Of a DNA stretch of 64,000 nucleotides, positions 9,353 to 17,433 are shown piece after piece (within the stretch, counting starts at the first letter, position 1; each line of letters begins with the position of its first letter). The position numbers and the translations under genes are program-made. Below the pieces are notes generated by a model. The model did not search any database. It saw only the letters and a program-made list of their open reading frames with translations, and had not been told where the DNA came from. The stretch lies in contig NZ_CP110389.1 of NCBI RefSeq assembly GCF_026015985.1, positions 3,380,001 through 3,444,000 on the forward strand. The letters run 5' to 3'. This DNA comes from Rhodopseudomonas sp. P2A-2r. Its GTDB lineage: Bacteria > Pseudomonadota > Alphaproteobacteria > Rhizobiales > Xanthobacteraceae.

Positions 9353-10198
9353 TTATGGGGCCACGGCCTCGCTCTTGTCGTTCGCGGCCAGCCGCAAAAA
9401 CTGCTGCTTCATGGCGTTGACCTTTCCGAGATAGCTCGCCACGAGGTGATCGCCGCAGCGCTCACCGGCCATCAGCTGGAAGCCGCGGCGCATGAAGGCG
9501 CGGGCGGGGCGGGCGCCGCACAGATGGATGAAGGCCGCGAGGTCCTGCTTCTGTTGCGGGGTCGGCGCGGTGCCCGCGGCTGTGGCGAGCACGCCGGCGA
9601 CCTGGCGATCGAGATAGATCGACGCCAGTTCGATGGCGTGGCCGGGCAGCGGGCGGAAATACAGGCTCTTGAACCAGCAGTCGTCCACGACCGCGTGGCC
9701 GCGGATGCAATAGCGCGAGGCTTCGGCAAAAGCCGGATCGGTCATCTGCAACAACCCGACGGCGCTCGAGGCCGGTCTGTACCATGCGGCCGGATTCCAG
9801 CTCCACCGCCAGCGCCAGTAGGTGCGCGTCGCGGGATTGCCGCTGCTCTCGATCTGCGCCAGCGCCGCCAGCAGTTCGGGCGAGATGGCGTCGGTGGAAA
9901 ATTGGCGGAACGATGCGCCGTAGTTCCGCCAGGTGTCGGCCGGCTGCTTGTCGAGCTTGCGATCGGCGAAGAACAACAGCTCGGTCGGCTTGCGCACCAC
10001 CTGCCAGGCGAGGTTGGCCAGCGGCAGCATGATCACGAGCGCCGCCACCACGGCAACGATCCGCACCGCTGTTGGCGTCGATGCCCATGTCCGCCGCAGC
10101 CATCGCGCGCTGCGGGCGAGCGGACGGCGAAGCCGGTTCCACCCTGTGCGCCTGCGCCGTTTGCGGATGGGAGATCTGGTGTCGCGCGGCGAAGGCAT
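9353..10198 (-). CDS. Membrane-anchored lytic transglycosylase-like protein
   Basis: A very basic cytoplasmic N-terminus (about residues 1-44, rich in Arg) is followed by one transmembrane segment (about residues 45-67, VRIVAVVAALVIMLPLANLA). A periplasmic domain then has lytic-transglycosylase features: SPELLAALAQIESSGNPATR carries the catalytic-type Glu-Ser pair, and SSAVGLLQMTDPAFAEA matches the GLMQ motif. Such enzymes cleave peptidoglycan glycan strands. The Leu in GLLQM, in place of the commoner Met, is tolerated in the family. No secretion or flagellar operon surrounds it. Confidence 0.75.
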   Translation of the reverse strand: MPSPRDTRSPIRKRRRRTGWNRLRRPLARSARWLRRTWASTPTAVRIVAVVAALVIMLPLANLAWQVVRKPTELLFFADRKLDKQPADTWRNYGASFRQFSTDAISPELLAALAQIESSGNPATRTYWRWRWSWNPAAWYRPASSAVGLLQMTDPAFAEASRYCIRGHAVVDDCWFKSLYFRPLPGHAIELASIYLDRQVAGVLATAAGTAPTPQQKQDLAAFIHLCGARPARAFMRRGFQLMAGERCGDHLVASYLGKVNAMKQQFLRLAANDKSEAVAP

Positions 10199-10238
10199 CG
10201 GCGAGGTTTAGGCTGCGAATGGAGCGGCGGCAACCGGG

Positions 10239-10541
10239 TTACGTTTTGTGCGAACCGTCATCATCGCGGCGTTGCCGCGCCGTATGATGGATATAAAGGA
10301 TCTCGATGGCGTCGCCGGCGACGCGATAGAAGATCACATAGGGATAGCGCCCAAGCGGCGCCGCGCGAACGCCGGACCGGCCGGCGGAGCGGCGCGAGCT
10401 TTCCGGAAACCGCGCAATGTACGACACGACGCTGCGGATTCGTTTTTCGACGGCCGGGGCGACCGTCGGGTAATGTGCAGCCAGCCATTCGGCAATCGCC
10501 TCGAGATCCCTCAGCGCCTCGTCCGTATAGACGACCTTCAT
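10239..10541 (-). CDS. ParE/RelE-superfamily toxin
   Basis: The 100-residue product begins MKVVYTDEALRDLEAIAEWLA and has the ParE-type core FPESSRRSAGRSGVRAAPLGRYPYVIFYRV followed by AIEILYIHHTARQR. These are hallmarks of type II toxins that act on gyrase (ParE) or mRNA (RelE); the sequence fits ParE better. Its ATG overlaps the stop of the antitoxin gene (ATGA), so the two are translationally coupled, with the antitoxin first. Activity is inferred from family and arrangement. Confidence 0.88.
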   Translation of the reverse strand: MKVVYTDEALRDLEAIAEWLAAHYPTVAPAVEKRIRSVVSYIARFPESSRRSAGRSGVRAAPLGRYPYVIFYRVAGDAIEILYIHHTARQRRDDDGSHKT

Positions 10542-10774
10542 GGACCGCGAAATTTGGCGAACGCCGCCTCGACCTGTTCATCGCTGGCGAAGTGGCCGGC
10601 CTCGGCATCGCGCAGGCCGCGGTCGATGCCGGCCAGTTCGTCCGCCGTCGGCTGATAGTCATGGCCGTTGACGCCGGCGTCGAGCTCGCGCGCAAAGGCG
10701 GCGAGTTCGTCCTGCACATGGGGCGGCCAGGTTTCGACGCGTTCCAGAATGTCGGCCAGCGGCTTGGTCTTCAT
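10538..10774 (-). CDS. Antitoxin of the ParE-like pair
   Basis: This small acidic protein (78 residues from the ATG at 10774, or 83 from a GTG at 10789) starts MKTKPLADILERVETWPPHVQDELAAFARELD. Its C-terminus (ADELAGIDRGLRDAEAGHFASDEQVEAAFAKF) matches the toxin-neutralising tails of short antitoxins paired with ParE. The gene overlaps the toxin by four bases. Such antitoxins usually also repress the promoter, but I see no clear operator in the short upstream region. Confidence 0.82.
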   Translation of the reverse strand: MKTKPLADILERVETWPPHVQDELAAFARELDAGVNGHDYQPTADELAGIDRGLRDAEAGHFASDEQVEAAFAKFRGP

Positions 10775-10888
10775 GGGGGAATTTATCACGATGTCGCACC
10801 GATGTCAGCCTGTCGTCCGGCTCAGCGAAGCGATGCGCGGGACAGGGCTCACCCTGCCGAATCCCGGATGTCTCTCCGTTGACCTCGA

Positions 10889-11562
10889 CTACGCTTGCCG
10901 ATCCGGCTCCCGCTGCAGCGCGGCCATGTCCTTCCAGTGATAGACGCGCAGCTTCGGCGCGTCGCCGCGCGCCGCGTGCAGCATCGCTCGCGCGATCTCG
11001 CCTCCGGTGATGCCGCGGTAGCGATCGGCTGGCCCCAGCAGCAGCGGATTGAGCACGTGCCATGCGGCGATGATCAGCCGCTCGCCCGGCCGGTCTTCAA
11101 CGCGCTGGCCCATGATCATCGACGGGCGGAAGATATGCGTATGCGCGAAATCCAGTGCGATGATGTCGCGTTCCACCTCGCCCTTGGTCCTCACATAGAA
11201 CAGGCGGGAGGCGGCATTGGCGCCGACGGCCGTGACCACGAACACCGCCTGCGCGCCGTTCGCTTTGGCGATCTTGGCCGCCAGCACCGGATAATCGTGA
11301 TCGATCCTGTAATACTCGGCTTCATCGGGCGTGTGCTTGCGCGTGGTGCCAAGCGCGATGAAGATGTCGTCGGCCACCAGTTGGGGGCCAAAGCGGGCAG
11401 GGTGGCGAGATCGCCGATCAGCACGGTCAGCCGGGGATGGCTCAGCGGCAGCGGCTTGCGCGCCACGGCGATCACCCGTGCGTAGTCCGGGCTGTCGAGC
11501 AGGTCATCAAGCAGATGCGAGCCGATGAAGCCGGTCGATCCGAAGATAAGCGCTGTTGTCAT
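10889..11562 (-). CDS. NAD(P)-binding oxidoreductase (extended SDR, NAD-dependent epimerase type), one-base frameshift
   Basis: This is a Rossmann-fold protein. The dinucleotide site is at the start (MTTALIFGSTGFIGSHLLDD). The frame breaks at a run of five G (11383-11387) and resumes as LVADDIFIALGTTRKHTPDE. One missing base explains both halves, since the span is 3n+2. The later part (KANGAQAVFVVTAVGANAAS, FYVRTKGEVERDI) places the Tyr-x-x-x-Lys region as YVRTKGE. The length of about 224 residues and the IFIALGTTRK motif match the HTATIP2/YbjT-like subgroup. Its substrate is unknown. Confidence 0.82.
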
Positions 11563-11799
11563 GGGCGGTCTCGCTGGATGGCCGGGGACGACCGGCCGGG
11601 CAGCGTCGCATAGTCCCGGGGGCGGAGACAATGCGGCAAGCGGGCGACGCTTGCCGGCCGTTTGCGGTCATCCGCGCGCCGCTGCGGCCGGAAAACAATT
11701 CCCGGCCCGTTGTCGGCGCGCCATGCTCCGGATCGTCCTTTGTGCGACTGGGCGCTGCATCGGGCGCGTCCGGCATCGTCTTTCAGCCGGGATCACTCC

Positions 11800-12237
11800 A
11801 TGACGTCCATCACGCCCTTCCTCTGGTTCGACAACAAAGTTCCGGACGCCGTCGCCTTCTACACCTCGGTGTTTCCCAACGCCCAGGTGGAGGTGGTCAA
11901 CGACTTCATGGCGACGTTCGAGCTGGAAGGGCAACGCTTCCACGCCCTCAACGGCGGCCCGCAATACAAATTCACCGAGGCGGTGTCGTTCTTCGTCAGC
12001 GTCGAGACCCAGGCGCAGGTGGACTATTTCTGGACCCGGCTGACGGCGGATGGCGGCGAGGAGGGCCGCTGCGGCTGGCTCAAGGACCGGTTCGGCCTGT
12101 CCTGGCAGGTGATCCCCGCCGCGCTCGGCACCATGCTGGGACACCCCGACCGCGCGAAGGCCGACCGCGCCATGCAGGCGATGCTGAGCATGCGAAAACT
12201 CGTCATCGCCGATCTTGAAGCGGCGTTTGTGGGGTAG
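11800..12237 (+). CDS. VOC-family protein (PhnB/3-demethylubiquinone methyltransferase-like)
   Basis: The 145-residue product starts MTSITPFLWFDNKVPDAVAFYTSVFPNAQV, the standard opening of the 3-dmu-9_3-mt/PhnB group within the vicinal oxygen chelate superfamily. It continues with QRFHALNGGPQYKFTEAVSFFV and CGWLKDRFGLSWQVIP, also typical. These proteins are often annotated as glyoxalase-like or demethylubiquinone methyltransferase, but an enzymatic role is usually unproven. I used the ATG at 11800 because the family begins there. It stands alone. Confidence 0.85.
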   Translation: MTSITPFLWFDNKVPDAVAFYTSVFPNAQVEVVNDFMATFELEGQRFHALNGGPQYKFTEAVSFFVSVETQAQVDYFWTRLTADGGEEGRCGWLKDRFGLSWQVIPAALGTMLGHPDRAKADRAMQAMLSMRKLVIADLEAAFVG

Positions 12238-12247
12238 GGATGAGTCA

Positions 12248-12345
12248 GGGCCCGCATGAGCGAAGCGATATGCGGGACCGGGACAGCCAATCGACAACCC
12301 GCATGTCGCTTCGCTCGTGCGGGCTACGCTTGCTGCACGGAGCAG
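12248..12345. repeat. Pair of palindromic intergenic repeats
   Basis: Two elements face each other. Each is itself nearly palindromic: GCCCGCATGAGCGAAGCGAT followed by ATGCGGG, and CCCGCATGTCGCTTCGCTCG followed by TGCGGGC. They lie in the spacer between two converging genes. A related element is present at 13394-13424, and a degenerate one lies near 10830. Similar dispersed repeats are common between genes in Bradyrhizobium-type genomes. Confidence 0.7.
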
Positions 12346-12382
12346 GGGCAACCGTGTGCCCGTCCCGTGTCAGCGCCGCCCA

Positions 12383-13228
12383 TCATATGGCGCTCAGTTC
12401 TTTCGAGACGCGCTTCAAGGCCTCGAGGCCGTCCGGATCGGCGGGCGCGATTTGGGTATGCATCCTGAAGTCGGCCAATGCCGCTGGCAGACTGCGCTTC
12501 ATCTCCCACGCCAAGCCGCGGTAGTAATAGGCTTTGGGTTCTTTCGGATCGAGCCGGATCGCCTGGTTGTAGTCCGCGATGGCGCGGTCGAGGTTGCCTT
12601 TGTTGCCCCAGGCGCTGCCGCGATTGACGTAAGCGCTCACATCCTTCGGATCGAGCTGGATCGACTGGTTGTAGTCGGCGATGGCGCGGTCGAGGTTGCC
12701 CTTGCCGAACCAGGCCCTGCCGCGGCTGTAATACGCGACGGCATCTTTCGGATCGAGCCGGATCGCCCGGTCGAAATCGGCGATGGCGCGGTCGAAGTCG
12801 CCTTTGGAGCCCCAGGCGCTGCCGCGATTGGCGTAGGTGCTGCCATTTTTCGGATCGAGCTGGATCGCCTGGTTAAAGTCCGCGAGGGCGCGGTCGAAAT
12901 CGCCCCTGTGAAACCAGGCATTGCCGCGGTTGTTGTAGGCAGACGCATAGGTCGGATCGATCCGCATCGACTCGCTGAAATCCGCCATGGCACGGGTGAG
13001 GTCGCCCTGCGCCGCGAACGCGCTGGCACGACGCGTATGGATACGGGCGAGGCGTCGACCCGTGTATTCGTGGGAGTCGATGGCGCCCGAGCAGCCGGCG
13101 ACTGCAAGGTCATCCGACAGCTTGACGCAGGACTCCCACTCGTCCGCGGCGACCACGCCCGGCAACCCGGCGAGAACCACCACGGCCATGCCTGCGAACA
13201 GCCGGCGTTTTGACAAGTACATTGGCAT
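12383..13228 (-). CDS. Periplasmic TPR-repeat protein
   Basis: A signal peptide (MPMYLSKRRLFAGMAVVVLAGLPGVVAA) is followed by a Cys-containing linker (residues about 30-55) and then a solenoid of six to seven 34-residue tetratricopeptide repeats. Each repeat has the form AxADFxxAIxLDPKxxxAYxNRGxAW. Several repeats are nearly identical, giving 102-bp direct repeats in the DNA. TPR solenoids bind other proteins; no enzymatic domain is present. The partner is unknown. The regularity suggests recent repeat duplication or gene conversion, so copy number may vary between strains. Confidence 0.9.
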   Translation of the reverse strand: MPMYLSKRRLFAGMAVVVLAGLPGVVAADEWESCVKLSDDLAVAGCSGAIDSHEYTGRRLARIHTRRASAFAAQGDLTRAMADFSESMRIDPTYASAYNNRGNAWFHRGDFDRALADFNQAIQLDPKNGSTYANRGSAWGSKGDFDRAIADFDRAIRLDPKDAVAYYSRGRAWFGKGNLDRAIADYNQSIQLDPKDVSAYVNRGSAWGNKGNLDRAIADYNQAIRLDPKEPKAYYYRGLAWEMKRSLPAALADFRMHTQIAPADPDGLEALKRVSKELSAI

Positions 13229-13393
13229 CGCCGGGGGACTCCGCTTATGGCCGGAGCAGCCGGGGATAACCGACCGCCATTTCCGGACGCTGATTTGTCC
13301 GTTGGTCGGGGGCGCCGATCAAATGGTTCAGCGGCGAGGGTGGGACGCGCGGTTTTGGCTTCCGGCGACGCGACTGGCAGCCATCGGCACCGG

Positions 13394-13424
13394 TAGCCCG
13401 GATGAGCGGAGCGATATCCGGGGC
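13394..13424. repeat. Palindromic intergenic repeat, third copy
   Basis: TAGCCCGGATGAGCGGAGCG followed by ATATCCGGGGCC is a near-perfect inverted repeat of the same family as the pair at 12248-12345. It lies in the spacer between divergent genes. Confidence 0.6.
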
Positions 13425-13508
13425 CGTACATCCTGTTTCGGTTCTGAACCATCCCAGGCCATCCACGACATATCGAACAATGCTTGATTGCTGCGTGGAG
13501 ATGCGAAC

Positions 13509-13901
13509 ATGAATTCGATTGGATCGGTGATCGGCAGGGGACTGCTTGTGGCTGGTTTGCTGATCTCGGCGGGACCAATGCTGGCGGCGGGGAGCGATGA
13601 CGGTTTTGCGGCGTTCTGGACGCAATTCAACGCTGCCGTCGGCAGGAGCGACCAGACGGCCGTATCGCAGATGGTCAACTATCCGGTTTTTTACATCGAT
13701 CAACGGCAAGCGGCCGATTTCCCTGTGATCTGGAAGGGTGCTTTCAAACCGGCGCAGCGGACGTGTCTTGCCAAGCAGAAGCCCGTCATGGACACCCACG
13801 ACGGCAAGGTCAGTTATGCTACTGGCTGCGGCCACCTCATCTACAGTTTCGGCAAGGATGATGGCGGCTGGAAATTGACGAGTATTGACGAAAACGATTG
13901 A
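13509..13901 (+). CDS. Secreted protein of unknown function
   Basis: The 130-residue product has a signal peptide (MNSIGSVIGRGLLVAGLLISAGPMLAA) with cleavage near residue 27. The mature part (FAAFWTQFNAAVGRSDQTAVSQMVNYP, then WKGAFKPAQ, CLAKQKP, and SYATGCGHLIYSFGKDDGGWKLTSIDEN) has an NTF2-like feel: an early helix followed by strands ending in a W-K-L-T motif. Two Cys could form a disulphide. The ATG at 13509 has GTGGAG upstream and opens the signal peptide. The stop abuts the orphan fragment that follows in the same frame, so this gene marks the left edge of the accessory patch. Confidence 0.75.
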   Translation: MNSIGSVIGRGLLVAGLLISAGPMLAAGSDDGFAAFWTQFNAAVGRSDQTAVSQMVNYPVFYIDQRQAADFPVIWKGAFKPAQRTCLAKQKPVMDTHDGKVSYATGCGHLIYSFGKDDGGWKLTSIDEND

Positions 13902-14582
13902 TCGGACTGGCCTTGGCACCGACCGGCGTCGGCGGGTAATCACCGCGAACTTTGGTATTTTGGGGTCGAGAGGCTCGAGGATCTCAGACACGATCTCGAG
14001 CACGGGGACGAGAGCATCGCTTCGATCCTGCAGAGCACCGATCAAGAGACTGAATTTCGCAGGTTTATCGGGGGCTGGCTGCGTGGCAAAGCTGGCGGCC
14101 GGTATAGCATCCCTCCCGAGGAAGAGTTGGCTGACGCCAAGCGCCCCGATCTGCGGTTTCGAGGCGCGACGTTCGACGCGCCAGTTCCTGTCGAGCTTAA
14201 GGTCGCTGACAATTGGACGGGCCCGCATCTGTTCGAGCGCATGGAGGTGCAACTCGGCGGTGACTATTTGCGCGATACCAGGTCCAGCAGGGGGATTTTT
14301 CTCCTCGTTTACATTGGTACAAGGAAACGCTGGGATCTACCTAGCGGCCGCAAGGCCGAGAGTTTTGAGGCCCTGCTCATAGCACTTCGACAGCATTGGT
14401 CCTTGATTTCGAGCCAATACCCCAATGTCGAGGATCTGGCGGTCGTCGGCATCGACCTAACCTTGCGCGGCTTGGATACTAAAACGATCAAAGAATCCAG
14501 CAAGGCACGAAAGGCCGCTGAGAAGGACAAAAGGGCGGGTTCTAAAAAGCCACGAGGAAAGAGAGGTGCGGTGCGGGCATAA
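13902..14582 (+). pseudogene. C-terminal remnant of a large protein with a PD-(D/E)XK nuclease-like domain
   Basis: An open frame of about 226 codons starts directly after the stop of the preceding gene and has no plausible start codon. It encodes HRELWYFGVERLEDLRHDL, then TDQETEFRRFIGGWLRGKAGG, and KRPDLRF spaced from PVPVELKVAD. This fits the Asp then Glu-x-Lys spacing of a PD-(D/E)XK nuclease fold. It ends with GDYLRDTRSSRGIFLLVYIG and a Lys/Arg-rich tail. I recall similar C-termini on very large, poorly characterised bacterial proteins of accessory islands; the name is not certain. The N-terminal bulk is absent, so this is a truncated relic. Base composition is more AT-rich than the flanks. 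Confidence 0.6.
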
Positions 14583-14711
14583 CCCGCAAACAAGGCAAAC
14601 CGAAGCCCGGTGAATGAGTTCAAGGAGTCCTAACGTTCCACACGCGTACTGCGTCAGATACAAGGGCGGCATGAGAATTTTCGTTGCTCAGAGCTCAGAT
14701 CTCCATGGTGA

Positions 14712-14938
14712 GATTCGGTCCCATCAGTACGGGTTGACCCTGCTCGCAACATGGCGCGGTACTACAAGATGGACGTACAGCCGACGCTGTTCGGCGAATG
14801 GGCGATGGTGAAAGAATGGGGCCGCATCGGACGGGGGGCACCGTTCGTACATCAGTTTATCCAACGGTCTCCGCCGCTGAAGCGGCTTGCGAGAACCAAT
14901 CACGAAAAAACTCGGCCGGGGATATCGCGCAGCATTGA
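14712..14938 (+). pseudogene. Decayed WGR-domain protein
   Basis: The frame reads VDPARNMARYYKMDVQPTLF then GEWAMVKEWGRIGR, the signature of WGR domains, which bind nucleic acid. After a run of six G (14833-14838) the match continues in another frame (GTVRTSVYPTVSAAEAACEN). The span is 3n+2, so one base is missing there. The usual N-terminal strand also seems shortened: an HQYGLT segment is found in yet another frame just upstream. Intact single-domain WGR proteins have about 80-90 residues. It sits between two other accessory genes. Confidence 0.65.
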
Positions 14939-15064
14939 GATGAACCGATAACGCCGCCTTACCACTGCGGATCACGGACAGGAGATGTGACGACGTTAGG
15001 TTGCTTGATCAACACCCACGTTATAGAACGTGTTATCAATAATTTTCATGTTGGGAGCCGGCTA

Positions 15065-16459
15065 ATGTTTGGATCAAGATTGATTTTTGGATTAGCAGCG
15101 GCGGCCATGTCGGTGATGATGGTGAGCCCATCCATTGCAGACGACATTTTCAACGACCTGGCGAAATGGCCAGTTTACGATCCTCAACCAGGCCACCCAA
15201 CCGCTGACGAGGCGAAGGTTTTTGTAGAGAAACTTCGTCCTGTCGCGACCGAGGCTCAGAAGAAGTATGGCATTCCGCGAGCCGGCATCTTGGCAATGGC
15301 TGTGCAGGAAAGCGGCTATGGCTGGACACGCACCGGAATTTACGCGCGCAACGCTTTCGGCTGGAAGTACGGGCAATCGGCCAAGGATGCGCACTTGAAA
15401 TCTTGGCGTTTAGACGGCCAGCCCGCTTCGGACCCTGGCAACCTCTACGCTGCTTTTTCTAGTCACGAAGATTCTATGCGTTTCGTCGCTTCCCAATTGG
15501 CCGCGGGCCGCTACCGCGACGCAACAGATGCCAGCAGGGATTCTATAAAGAATAACTCCTCAGAAAGAGAAAGAACACTGGCTTGGCTCGAAGCGATCCA
15601 GAAAGCCGGCTACAATCCCAATAAAGGATATCCGGCCCAGGTCATGAAGGCTGGCGATGCCGCAGGGGTCTTCAACGGATGGGTTGCGGCGGCCGACACA
15701 GCGGAAAACGTTAAAACGACGGCGACTAACGGATCCGTCTTTGACCAAGCAGATCGAGACAAAGTTCAGTCTTGGCTGCAAAAAGACGATACCGGACGCT
15801 ACATGATTCACGGAGCTACCTGTAGTTCCGATAAACAAGCCGATTGGCCAGGATATGAAACGTTGCCAAATGGCGCCTTGCAACGATGCCGCTACTCCGT
15901 CACATCGTGTGTCGGATTAAAGTCACCAGCAAACCGCCTGATGTGCGAACAACATCGAACTGTCACTGGCACCAAGAGTGCGACGGTCGTTCTTCTTGAG
16001 CCGGGTCTTCAACGTTTCGCTACCTGGGTGGCATCGGCATGCGCCGTAGCCGGTGGCAACCGTCAGAAATGCTTGGAGCGCATATACAATGAGGGCGTTG
16101 GTGCGAGTAATTGGCAAATCCCCGTTTCCGGCATTGTCTACGAAGATCTTGAACCCAACTTTGTTCAATATGGATATGCCTTTCGAGATGGTATGACCGT
16201 GCGGGCTGACGCTGCGTGCGGGTGGCAGAATGGCAGTAAAGGCGAGGCCGCCCCTGGGTTAACCCAAGATGCTGCGTGTAGTCGCGCGCAAGCAGATCCG
16301 CAGGGAGTTAGCAATAAGGTCCGACCGATGAGCACTACGCTGACTGATCTGCGTACATGGCGCCCCAATATTGTCGCCAGCCTACCCAATCACTCTGAGG
16401 CTTATCCCATACAGGGCGCAGCGGCAGTCGCCTGGCGCAGTTTCGTCCAAAAACGCTAG
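15065..16459 (+). CDS. Secreted glucosaminidase-domain protein
   Basis: The 464-residue product begins with a signal peptide (MFGSRLIFGLAAAAMSVMMV, cleaved near SIA-DD). Residues about 45-190 form a FlgJ/LytG-type N-acetylglucosaminidase domain: KYGIPRAGILAMAVQESGYG with the catalytic Glu, then NAFGWKYG and YAAFSSHEDSMRFVASQL. Such enzymes cut the glycan chain of peptidoglycan. The C-terminal 260 residues, with ten or so Cys likely in disulphides, are not recognised. I chose the ATG at 15065 because GGGAG precedes it and it opens the signal peptide. Lower GC than neighbours and decayed neighbours suggest horizontal acquisition. Confidence 0.75.
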   Translation: MFGSRLIFGLAAAAMSVMMVSPSIADDIFNDLAKWPVYDPQPGHPTADEAKVFVEKLRPVATEAQKKYGIPRAGILAMAVQESGYGWTRTGIYARNAFGWKYGQSAKDAHLKSWRLDGQPASDPGNLYAAFSSHEDSMRFVASQLAAGRYRDATDASRDSIKNNSSERERTLAWLEAIQKAGYNPNKGYPAQVMKAGDAAGVFNGWVAAADTAENVKTTATNGSVFDQADRDKVQSWLQKDDTGRYMIHGATCSSDKQADWPGYETLPNGALQRCRYSVTSCVGLKSPANRLMCEQHRTVTGTKSATVVLLEPGLQRFATWVASACAVAGGNRQKCLERIYNEGVGASNWQIPVSGIVYEDLEPNFVQYGYAFRDGMTVRADAACGWQNGSKGEAAPGLTQDAACSRAQADPQGVSNKVRPMSTTLTDLRTWRPNIVASLPNHSEAYPIQGAAAVAWRSFVQKR

Positions 16460-16653
16460 TGGCGGCTTTCACTTCGGACAGCAATCCGTTCGTGACCGCA
16501 AAGGCCGTTGCGCTGCACAATAGCGGCGCGTTCTAGCTGCTAGCTAAATGCAGATGGCAATGTAACAACACGGAAGCCATCCCATAAGTCCGCCTAAGCC
16601 TGCATCAGCTCAACACGCTTCTTCCAATAGGTTGCACGGTTAGGTCCGCAGGC

Positions 16654-17160
16654 TCATGGGACGAAAGGATGCTGAAGATCAGTGCGCGGATCGAAAAGGG
16701 ATTCGACATCGTCGGAAGTCGCGCGCCCATTAATTGCGAGAATCCGCACTAGTTCGTTCAATTCCGCGGAGCGCTCAGTGACGATCACTTTCGCCCGTTG
16801 GAAACTGACGTCGAGTAAACTAGCGATCTTGCGACGGAGGGACGCGTCAATCCGGACCCGCGCTAGCACTTCGGCGGAACGCCTTGATGACAGATAAACA
16901 AGATTCTCGCCGAGCCCGAGTGAGACCTCCATCGTAGCCGCAATCAGGGTCGCCTGATGGAGATCGGAACCTTCTTCACCGCCACCTCCATCTGCATGGT
17001 TACCGAAGACGACTTGTTCGGCCGCGATGCCCGCAAGAAGGATCGTGATCTGCGCCGAATACGAGGCTCTTCCGCGATTTCGCACCGGATCTCGTTTAAA
17101 GTTCGTTCTGCCAGTAGAACCGTCAGGCCCAACTTCCCGGAAGACCTGACAATCTATCAA
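16654..17160 (-). pseudogene. Fragment of an AAA/M41 (FtsH-type) peptidase
   Basis: The 168-residue frame matches the C-terminal half of an M41 peptidase domain: SAQITILLAGIAAEQVVFG, GEEGSDLHQATLIAATMEVS then LGLGENLVYLS, and closing helices LDVSFQRAKVIVTERSAELN. The AAA ATPase module and the zinc site HExxH that should precede it are absent, and no start codon with a ribosome site is evident. Upstream the sequence becomes non-coding and enters the hairpin repeats, so the gene was probably cut by a rearrangement. Intact relatives in this group are stand-alone AAA-M41 proteins distinct from housekeeping FtsH. Confidence 0.65.
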
Positions 17161-17208
17161 GCTGCTTCCTGCTTGGCTGCCAAGAGCATATGGTCGCTGT
17201 CAACTTAC

Positions 17209-17333
17209 AGTTCCAGACAGTTGCCCGCCCCCTTTAGCGCGGAGTGACGTCCGCAAAAATAGACTGAGGCAAGCCAACCGGGCGCTCGCTCACTACGGCG
17301 CTATGGGGGAGCGCGCGTCGCGAGTGGCCTCCG
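17209..17333. repeat. Hairpin repeat, copy A
   Basis: About 125 bases are shared with copy B at 17434-17560, including AGTTG, pyrimidine-rich CCCCC(T), ACGTCCGC, ACTGAGGCAAGC, CAACCGG and CTACGGCGCT. A stem of about ten pairs forms between GGGCGCTCGC and GCGAGTGGCC, with one G-U pair and one mismatch. No coding capacity is seen. Confidence 0.65.
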
Positions 17334-17433
17334 TGGAGTTCTGTGTCAAACAAGATCGGGCGCTACCGCTCGCTCGCCCCGGGACTGCAAAACGGGCGAC
17401 GAAATAGAATCTTACCGATTCTGGAATCAGAGT

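Noticed and set aside
9446..10882. A 478-codon plus-strand frame across the transglycosylase and toxin genes
   Set aside because: It is antisense to three recognisable genes and has an Arg/Gly-rich shadow composition.
12383..13228. Regular 102-base repeats that could suggest a CRISPR or satellite array
   Set aside because: The repeats encode 34-residue TPR units within one open frame and have no spacers.
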